Assembly: GCF_000737325.1 (NCBI RefSeq)
Contig: NZ_CP011125.1
Location: forward strand, 124,001-188,000
Source: Sandaracinus amylolyticus
Lineage (GTDB): Bacteria; Myxococcota_A; Polyangia; Polyangiales; Sandaracinaceae
Direction of reading: 5' to 3'
DNA length: 64,000 bases
Positions 59,104 through 64,000 of this stretch are shown here, piece after piece (position 1 is the stretch's first letter; the number at the start of each line of letters is the position of its first letter). Made by a program: the position numbers and the translations under genes. The notes beneath the pieces were generated by a model. It was not told the origin of the DNA, searched no databases, and saw nothing but the letters and a program-made list of their open reading frames with translations.

Positions 59104-60315
59104 CTACGACGCGGGCAGCAGACCGAGGAGTAACATCCGCGACGCGATGGGCGTGCCCGGCCGCGCGTACCGCACGCGCGCGCCGCGCCCCGTGCGGATC
59201 GCACGCCCGCTCTCGACGAGCGATGCGAGCGCGCGCTGCACCGTGCGGATCGAGAGCCTGGTGTGCGTCGCGACCTCGCGCGCCGACCACGACGCGCCGT
59301 CGCCCAGCAGCAGCGCGATCCGCGCGCCCTCGCCGTCGTCGTGCGGCGAGAGCACGACGACCTCGCGCTGCGACACGAGCGCGTAGCCTTCCTTCGTCGC
59401 GACGGGCTCCGCGGCGAGACCGAGCATCGCCTTGCGCAGCCGCCCGACCTCGACGCGCAGCCGCGCGCGGTGCGAGGGGTTCACGCGCCGCACGTCGAAC
59501 GCACGCGCCGCGAGCTCGTCGCGCCCGATCCCACCGGGCCATGCGCGCGCGAGCTCGAGCAAGAGCGCGAAGAGCACGGGCCGACGCCCGAGCCGCACGA
59601 TCAGCCGCGCGCCGATCGCGACGCGCCGGCACCCGTCGATCAGCAACACCTCGCCGCGCGAGAGCTCCTCGATCGCGAAGAGATCCGCGTCGCTCGAGAC
59701 ACCGTCGCGCACGACCCGCGCGACCGGCGCCGAGAGCTCGCGCTCGAGCGAGACCAGCGCGCGAGACAGCAGCTCGTGGGGCGCGACGTCGAGCGCCGCG
59801 CGCGCGCGTCCCAGCGCATCGCGCGACTCCGACGCGGCGAGCGCGCGCATCGCGATCTCGGCCTGCGCGAGCGACGCGACCGCGCGCAGATCGGCGGGCT
59901 GCTCTCGCGAGAGCACGTCCTCCACGACGCCTCGCGCTTCGGGGAGCCGACCGCGCAGCACCTCGGCGCGCGCGAGCACGAGCCGCTGCATCGCCGCGTT
60001 GCGCGGATCTCCGAGCGCCTCGAGCGCGCTCGCGCATGCGATCGCCTCGCGCGCGGCGCGCGCCGGGTCGCCGCTCGCGAGCGCGATCTCGGCCAGCGCG
60101 GCGCGCGCGCGCGAGGTCGTGTGCGCATCCGTCGAACGCTCCGACGCGTCCTCGAGCGCCCCGCGCGCGAGCTCGAGATCGCCGAGCTGCGCATACGCGA
60201 TGCCGCGCAGCGTGAGCCCGAGCGCGCTCTCGTCGCGCCCCGCGATCCCGAGCGCGTGCAGCGCATCGCCGCGCGCGAGCGCGCGCGCCGCCTCACCGAG
60301 CGCTCCGTCGATCAT
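59104..60315 (-). CDS. TPR plus winged-helix transcriptional regulator
   Basis: A 403-residue protein. Residues about 5-150 are TPR-like helices (AIACASALEALGDPRNAAMQRLVLARAEVLRG). Residues about 215-315 form an OmpR-like DNA-binding fold (VLFALLLELARAWPGGIGRDELAARAFDV..RLRVEVGRLRKAML). The C-terminal part has a second winged helix (GASWSAREVATHTRLSIRTVQRALASLVESGRAIRTG). It is a predicted regulator without a receiver domain; TPRs may sense a partner protein or peptide. It is divergent from the lipoprotein at 60375. Confidence 0.75.
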   Translation of the reverse strand: MIDGALGEAARALARGDALHALGIAGRDESALGLTLRGIAYAQLGDLELARGALEDASERSTDAHTTSRARAALAEIALASGDPARAAREAIACASALEALGDPRNAAMQRLVLARAEVLRGRLPEARGVVEDVLSREQPADLRAVASLAQAEIAMRALAASESRDALGRARAALDVAPHELLSRALVSLERELSAPVARVVRDGVSSDADLFAIEELSRGEVLLIDGCRRVAIGARLIVRLGRRPVLFALLLELARAWPGGIGRDELAARAFDVRRVNPSHRARLRVEVGRLRKAMLGLAAEPVATKEGYALVSQREVVVLSPHDDGEGARIALLLGDGASWSAREVATHTRLSIRTVQRALASLVESGRAIRTGRGARVRYARPGTPIASRMLLLGLLPAS

Positions 60316-60361
60316 CGCCGCGAGGATGTCACGCGCGAGGGCTCGACGGCCCGCGATCGAC

Positions 60362-60367
60362 TACGCT
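60362..60367 (+). promoter_or_regulatory. -10-like hexamer TACGCT
   Basis: TACGCT ends 7 nt before the ATG at 60375. Confidence 0.45.
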
Positions 60368-60374
60368 CTCCGAC

Positions 60375-61301
60375 ATGCCCACCGCACGTCGCACCGCTCT
60401 CCTCGTCGCGATCACCGCGCTCGCGCTCCCCGGCTGCTCGGAGCGCTCGGGCGACCCATTCCGCCCGGGCACGCTGTCCGACGGCGGCTCGCAGAGCGAC
60501 GGCGGGGGCACGCCGATCACGCCGCGGCCCGACGGCAGCACCGCGTCGTCGTGCGTCGCGCAGGCGCGCTGGATCTACCTCGTCGACAGCGCGAACGCGC
60601 TGCTCCGGTACGAGCCCGACAGCGGCTCGCTCACCTCGATCGGCACGCTCGCGTGCCCGTCTTCCGGAACGCCGTTCTCGATGGCCGTCGATCGCAACGC
60701 GACCGCGTACGTGCTCCACAACGACCACCGCATCTACCGCGTGAGCACCACCGACGCGTCGTGCACCGCGACGACGTTCGCGCCCGATCAGATGGGCTTC
60801 GAGCTCTTCGGCATGGGGTTCGTCGCCGACGCGTCGGGCAGCGCCAACGAGACGCTCTTCATCTCGGGCGGGCCCGAAGAGGGCATCGGCAGCGGCCGGT
60901 CGGTGCTCGGCCGCATCGACGTGGGCTCGTGGACGGTCTCGCGCATCGGCAACGTCGACGGCTCGCCCGAGCTCACCGGGACGGGCACCGCGGAGCTCTG
61001 GGGCTTCTTCCCCGATGGAGATCCGATGGCGGTGCGCCAGCTCGACAAGACCACCGCGGCCACGATCACCGAGATCGACGTCTCGAGCATCGACCCGTCG
61101 ATCATCCCCACGCCGGCGGCGTGGGCCTTCGCGTTCTGGGGTGGCCGTTATTACATCTTCTATCAGGGCGCATTCGACGACTCGACTGGCATCTATCGAG
61201 TCACGCCCGGCAGCACGAACGTCGAGACGGTGCGCACCGACATCGGCTATCGCATCGTCGGCGCGGGTGTCTCGACCTGCGCCCCCACGGACCTGATCTG
61301 A
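60375..61301 (+). CDS. Lipoprotein with propeller-like repeats
   Basis: A 308-residue lipoprotein (lipobox LPGC21) with a Ser/Asp/Gly-rich linker (residues 22-55). The domain has propeller-like blades (WIYLVDSANALLRYEPDSGSLTSIGTL, FSMAVDRNATAYVLHNDHRIYRVSTTD, LFISGGPEEG..VLGRIDVGSWTVSRIG). It is not assigned to a family. A 34-bp palindrome follows 15 bp after the stop and serves both this gene and the converging beta-helix gene. Function unknown, exported. Confidence 0.73.
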   Translation: MPTARRTALLVAITALALPGCSERSGDPFRPGTLSDGGSQSDGGGTPITPRPDGSTASSCVAQARWIYLVDSANALLRYEPDSGSLTSIGTLACPSSGTPFSMAVDRNATAYVLHNDHRIYRVSTTDASCTATTFAPDQMGFELFGMGFVADASGSANETLFISGGPEEGIGSGRSVLGRIDVGSWTVSRIGNVDGSPELTGTGTAELWGFFPDGDPMAVRQLDKTTAATITEIDVSSIDPSIIPTPAAWAFAFWGGRYYIFYQGAFDDSTGIYRVTPGSTNVETVRTDIGYRIVGAGVSTCAPTDLI

Positions 61302-61316
61302 GCCGGAAAAAAGAGA

Positions 61317-61350
61317 AAGAGCGCCCGATCCGCGCGGATCGGGCGCTCTT
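61317..61350. terminator. Two-way intrinsic terminator
   Basis: A perfect 34-bp palindrome (AAGAGCGCCCGATCCGC and complement). On the minus strand it is followed by TTTCTCTTTTTT, a classic T-run, so it strongly terminates the beta-helix gene; on the plus strand the T-rich CTTCTTC gives weaker termination of the lipoprotein gene. Confidence 0.88.
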
Positions 61351-61360
61351 CTTCATTCCG

Positions 61361-62383
61361 TCACTTCGCCGGCGGCGCGCGATAGGGGAACATCCGATTC
61401 CCCTCTTCGACCCAGCCCGACGGGACCTCGCGACAGAGGAAACAGCTCCACACGTCGCTGTAGATCGTGTTGCGACGCAGCGTGACGCTCGGCGACTCGT
61501 CGAGGAGGATCTCGATGAGGCTCGGCATGCGGTGATAGAACGTGTTGTTCTCGAACCACTGCTTGCCGATCGAGTCGTCCGCCATCGTCCCGAGCATGAT
61601 GCCGGAGTTGATGAGCACGTTGCCCGACGCCCAGTTCATGTCGGCGCGGCCGTGCGTGCGGTAGTTGTGCTTCGCGCCGTTCTCGAGCCGATTGTCGACC
61701 GTCGCGCTGCGCACCACGTGCACCAGACGCACCGTCGCTTCGGGGCCCTCCGAGCTGAGCTCGTTGCCCGCGAGGATCACGTCCTCGCTCTCGAAATCAC
61801 CGGAGTCGCCGAACCACACCGAATAACGACCCGCGGTCGCGCGGCTGTTGGTGATCGCGATGCGCTTGCCCGCGCGCATGAGGAACGCAGTGTCCTCGGC
61901 GTTCGCCTCGACGGCGTCGAGCAGCACGTCGGTGGTCATCAGGTCTTCGCGATACTGCAGCTGGCCCTCGAACACGGCGGGCAGCTCCATCTCGACGTGA
62001 TCGACCTCGCCGCCGCGCACCGCGATGCGCTCGAGGCCCTTCGCGATCTGCACCGAGCCCGCGCTCGCGTTCGGCGCGAACTCGATCTCCACGTCCGACG
62101 CGGTGACCTTCACGTCACCGTCGAGCGCGCCGGCGACGTGCACGCGCGTGCCGGGCGTCGCCGCTGCCGCGTTCGCCTCCGCGATCGTGCGCGCGTTCAC
62201 CTCGCGCTCGATCTCGGGCGGCGCGGGCCACTCGATCTCCAGCTCGCTCGGCGGGGTGCCGAGGTCGTAAGGGGCGTCGTCGGGATCCTCGTAGGTCAGC
62301 GCGCTCGCGCTCGCCGTGCTCCCCAGCGCGGCGAGCGAGAGAAGAAGAGATCCCGCCCAGTGGGCTCGTTCACGAGAAAACAT
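61361..62383 (-). CDS. Exported parallel beta-helix protein
   Basis: A 340-residue protein with a signal peptide (HWAGSLLLSLAALGSTASASA). A repetitive beta domain of pectate-lyase-like (right-handed helix) pattern follows: VHVAGALDGDVKVTASDVEIEFAPNASAGSVQIAKGLERIAVRGG, DTAFLMRAGKRIAITNSRATAG, VRLVHVVRSATVDNRLENG, NWASGNVLINSGIMLG and IGKQWFENNTFYH (in parts). This fold often cleaves polysaccharides, but no catalytic motif could be fixed. The ATG at 62383 is used; a TTG at 62419 extends through an inverted repeat. TACATC lies 8 nt before the ATG. Confidence 0.74.
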   Translation of the reverse strand: MFSRERAHWAGSLLLSLAALGSTASASALTYEDPDDAPYDLGTPPSELEIEWPAPPEIEREVNARTIAEANAAAATPGTRVHVAGALDGDVKVTASDVEIEFAPNASAGSVQIAKGLERIAVRGGEVDHVEMELPAVFEGQLQYREDLMTTDVLLDAVEANAEDTAFLMRAGKRIAITNSRATAGRYSVWFGDSGDFESEDVILAGNELSSEGPEATVRLVHVVRSATVDNRLENGAKHNYRTHGRADMNWASGNVLINSGIMLGTMADDSIGKQWFENNTFYHRMPSLIEILLDESPSVTLRRNTIYSDVWSCFLCREVPSGWVEEGNRMFPYRAPPAK

Positions 62384-62411
62384 CGGCCGCCGATGTAGAG
62401 CATCTCTCGTG
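62371..62411. promoter_or_regulatory. Nested inverted repeats around the beta-helix start codon
   Basis: CATCGGC-C-GCCGATG (62381-62395) contains the start codon and the -10-like hexamer overlaps its edge; outer arms CACGAGA (62371-62377) and TCTCGTG (62405-62411) enclose it. This could be an operator or an mRNA structure over the start. Confidence 0.5.
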
Positions 62412-62468
62412 ATACGCAAGTACGAATTCTGCGGGAAAAGCGCCCCTACATCGCGGCACCCGGCGCGC

Positions 62469-63881
62469 TCAGCGCAGGCCCATCGTGGTCAGCACGAGCT
62501 CGAAGTTCGCGCGCCGATCGGCGGCTCCGTCGAGCGGTCCGGTGCCGCACGGCGGGTTGTGGCAGCCGCGGTTCACGATGCCCGAGACGCCGTCGATGAA
62601 CGTGCCGTCGGTCATCCCGCCGTCGACGAACGCGCGCAGCCGATCCTTGTAGACCCATCCGTCCCGCGAGTACGGCTCGACCGAGCTCATCCAATAGAAG
62701 AGGCCCGCGATCCACTTCAGCTCGGGGTGCTCGGTGCTCGCGCAGATCGCCTCGGGGTCGCGGCAGAAGTTCACGTCGGGGTAGAGCGCGCCCGCGGGTC
62801 GCGGGAAGCGCGCCGGGTCGAGGTGGCCCGCGCCGAGGTAGTGGTTGAGCATCCCGAAGTTGCAGCGACCCGTCGTCTGGATGACGCCGCGGCCCCACCA
62901 ACAACAGCCCTCCACCGACCCGCCCGAGCCGTCCCACTCGTACCGTCCGGCGCGCTGGCCTTCGTAGACCTCGCACTGCGGGCGCGTCCACGCGTCACCG
63001 CCCGGCGCGACGAAGCCCGGCTGCGACGCGGGGTACGGATAGCAGTCGAACCCGTAGTTCCAGCGCCCGGTGCGCCCGTCGCTGCGACCGCTCACCGATG
63101 CGAGCGTCGCGTTCGGCGCGCAGAAGAGCGGCCCCGGCGCGCCGTACCACTGCGCGTGCGTGACTGCCGTCATCCGCATCGACGGATCGCGCGGACAGGC
63201 CATCTCGCAGTCGTATCCCGCGCCCGCGTAGTCCTGTCCCAACTGACCACATGCGTTCGAGATCGCATATCCGTTGGTCATGTCCCAGTTGTTCTCGTCG
63301 CACGCGTCGTAGCGAATCGTCTCCTTCATGCTCTGCGCGAGGAACGCCGCGAGGTTCACGAGCGCATAGCGGCTGCGCGCGGGCTCGGGATCGCCGGGCT
63401 CGCCGAGCCAGAGCCGCATGTCGCCGATGCCGCGCGTGTGCATCGTCGTCACCGCCTGCACGAAGTCGCGCCACTTGTAGATGCGCGACGGGCGCCAGCT
63501 GAGGTCCGGGTTCTGCGAGATGAGCACTTCCTCGTCGAAGCGCGTGGGATCGCCGAGCAGCACCGAGTCGATCCCCGGCACGCCGCTCACGCGCTCGACG
63601 CACTCGCCGTCGACGCACACCGTCCCGCTGCCGCACGCGGGCGCGCAGCTCGCGGGCGCGCCGCCGTCCGTCGTGCCCGACGAGCCTCCGTCGCGGTCGG
63701 ACGCGGTGCCTCCGTCGCCGTCGATCGGCCCGCCTCCTCCGTCACGCTCGTCGATCGGCGTCGCCCCGTCGCGCCGCGGCGCGCTGCCGCCGTCGCTCGT
63801 GTCGTCGGGCGACACCGCGGAGCAGGCTTGGAGCGCGAGCAGCAGCGCCGGAACGATCGTCACGAGTCGGGACACGCTCAT
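62469..63881 (-). CDS. GH19-like (chitinase/lysozyme superfamily) lipoprotein
   Basis: A 470-residue lipoprotein (lipobox LQAC20) with a Gly/Asp linker (21-80) and a small Cys unit (CAPACGSGTVCVDGEC). The catalytic region (about 120-450) has FLAQSMKETIRYD, with a Glu in the usual first position, and CCWWGRGVIQTTGRCNFGMLNHYLG, which resembles the GH19 chitinase signature (Y/WGRGpiQlt...NYg). Many Cys residues suggest disulfides. It would cut chitin or peptidoglycan outside the cell, fitting a predatory lifestyle. GGAGGT precedes the ATG. Confidence 0.75.
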   Translation of the reverse strand: MSVSRLVTIVPALLLALQACSAVSPDDTSDGGSAPRRDGATPIDERDGGGGPIDGDGGTASDRDGGSSGTTDGGAPASCAPACGSGTVCVDGECVERVSGVPGIDSVLLGDPTRFDEEVLISQNPDLSWRPSRIYKWRDFVQAVTTMHTRGIGDMRLWLGEPGDPEPARSRYALVNLAAFLAQSMKETIRYDACDENNWDMTNGYAISNACGQLGQDYAGAGYDCEMACPRDPSMRMTAVTHAQWYGAPGPLFCAPNATLASVSGRSDGRTGRWNYGFDCYPYPASQPGFVAPGGDAWTRPQCEVYEGQRAGRYEWDGSGGSVEGCCWWGRGVIQTTGRCNFGMLNHYLGAGHLDPARFPRPAGALYPDVNFCRDPEAICASTEHPELKWIAGLFYWMSSVEPYSRDGWVYKDRLRAFVDGGMTDGTFIDGVSGIVNRGCHNPPCGTGPLDGAADRRANFELVLTTMGLR

Positions 63882-63973
63882 TCGAGACCTCCGCGGCTTC
63901 GAGTGCGGCGACGCGACGAGATCGGGTCACGCTCGACGTGGGGTGCGCGCGCGCGGGGTCTACATCGGGCGCA
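63882..63973. other. Divergent intergenic region
   Basis: 92 bp between the GH19-like gene and the probable response-regulator start. TACATC at 63961-63966 is 7 nt before the GTG at 63974. Nothing else is recognised. Confidence 0.4.
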
Positions 63974-64000
63974 GTGCGCCTCCTCGTGCTCGACGACGAC
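63974..64000 (+). CDS. Probable response regulator, first codons only
   Basis: Nine codons remain before the window ends: GTG then R-L-L-V-L-D-D-D, the typical first strand and acidic pocket of a CheY-like receiver domain. The TACATC hexamer 7 nt upstream matches the leaderless pattern of many neighbours. Too short to identify further. Confidence 0.4.

Noticed and set aside
1-64000. tRNA, rRNA, phage or plasmid-replication genes
   Set aside because: No cloverleaf, rRNA-like stretch, integrase, capsid or replication gene was seen by eye; a covariance-model scan was not possible.

Overview
The window is very GC-rich, with codon third positions almost always G or C, and most reading frames on the opposite strand stay open as shadows. 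Gene content points to a large-genome predatory or soil bacterium of the Myxococcota, probably the Polyangia and perhaps a Sandaracinus-like lineage. Features supporting this are C-terminal GC-motif/TM/arginine sorting tails (MYXO-CTERM type), thrombospondin type 3 and MopE-type Cys/Asp repeats, Stig1-like Cys motifs, several Hanks-type kinases and many exported lipoproteins with DGG/DAG-rich linkers. The lineage is inferred from content and was not tested. No rRNA, tRNA or CRISPR array was seen.

Layout. 1-3214: 3' end of a large TSP3-repeat surface protein. 3322-4796: MarR regulator, VOC protein and small monooxygenase-like protein. 4759-11546: CapA-like protein, HugZ-like protein, Ser/Thr kinase, YdeI-like protein, zinc peptidase and dicarboxylate symporter. 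11527-16213: histone H1-like protein, ATP-grasp enzyme, small lipoprotein, GST and TPR protein. 16417-20398: outer-membrane protein, second membrane kinase, lipase-like lipoprotein. 20399-24759: a small membrane protein locus, then two paralogous beta-propeller lipoproteins with one haem c site each. 24819-26238: a complete insertion sequence. 26239-35207: exported proteins (beta-barrel, PHB-depolymerase-like esterase, Cys-rich lipoproteins, RskA-like lipoprotein, Tudor-like lipoprotein, MopE/propeller lipoprotein). 35980-41239: giant HEAT-like protein and a DUF1444-like protein. 41255-46938: two-gene operon of a VWA/MopE surface protein and a MopE/formylglycine-enzyme-fold lipoprotein. 47121 to about 49173: a group II intron. 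49176-56680: hydrolase lipoproteins and a tightly overlapping four-gene operon (Cys-rich proteins, trypsin-like protease, RCC1 propeller). 56740-64000: SRPBCC, VOC, AraC, propeller plus regulator pair, lipoprotein, beta-helix protein, GH19-like lipoprotein and the first codons of a probable response regulator.

How it fits together. Roughly half of the genes encode proteins with a lipobox, signal peptide or sorting tail, so this is largely a cell-envelope and surface island. The two mobile elements both sit at gene edges: the IS abuts the stop codon of an outer-membrane gene, and the intron lies between the promoter and coding region of a lipoprotein gene. At least fifteen genes have a TA-N3-T-like hexamer only 6-10 nt before their start codon, which suggests widespread leaderless transcription; others have a clear Shine-Dalgarno sequence.
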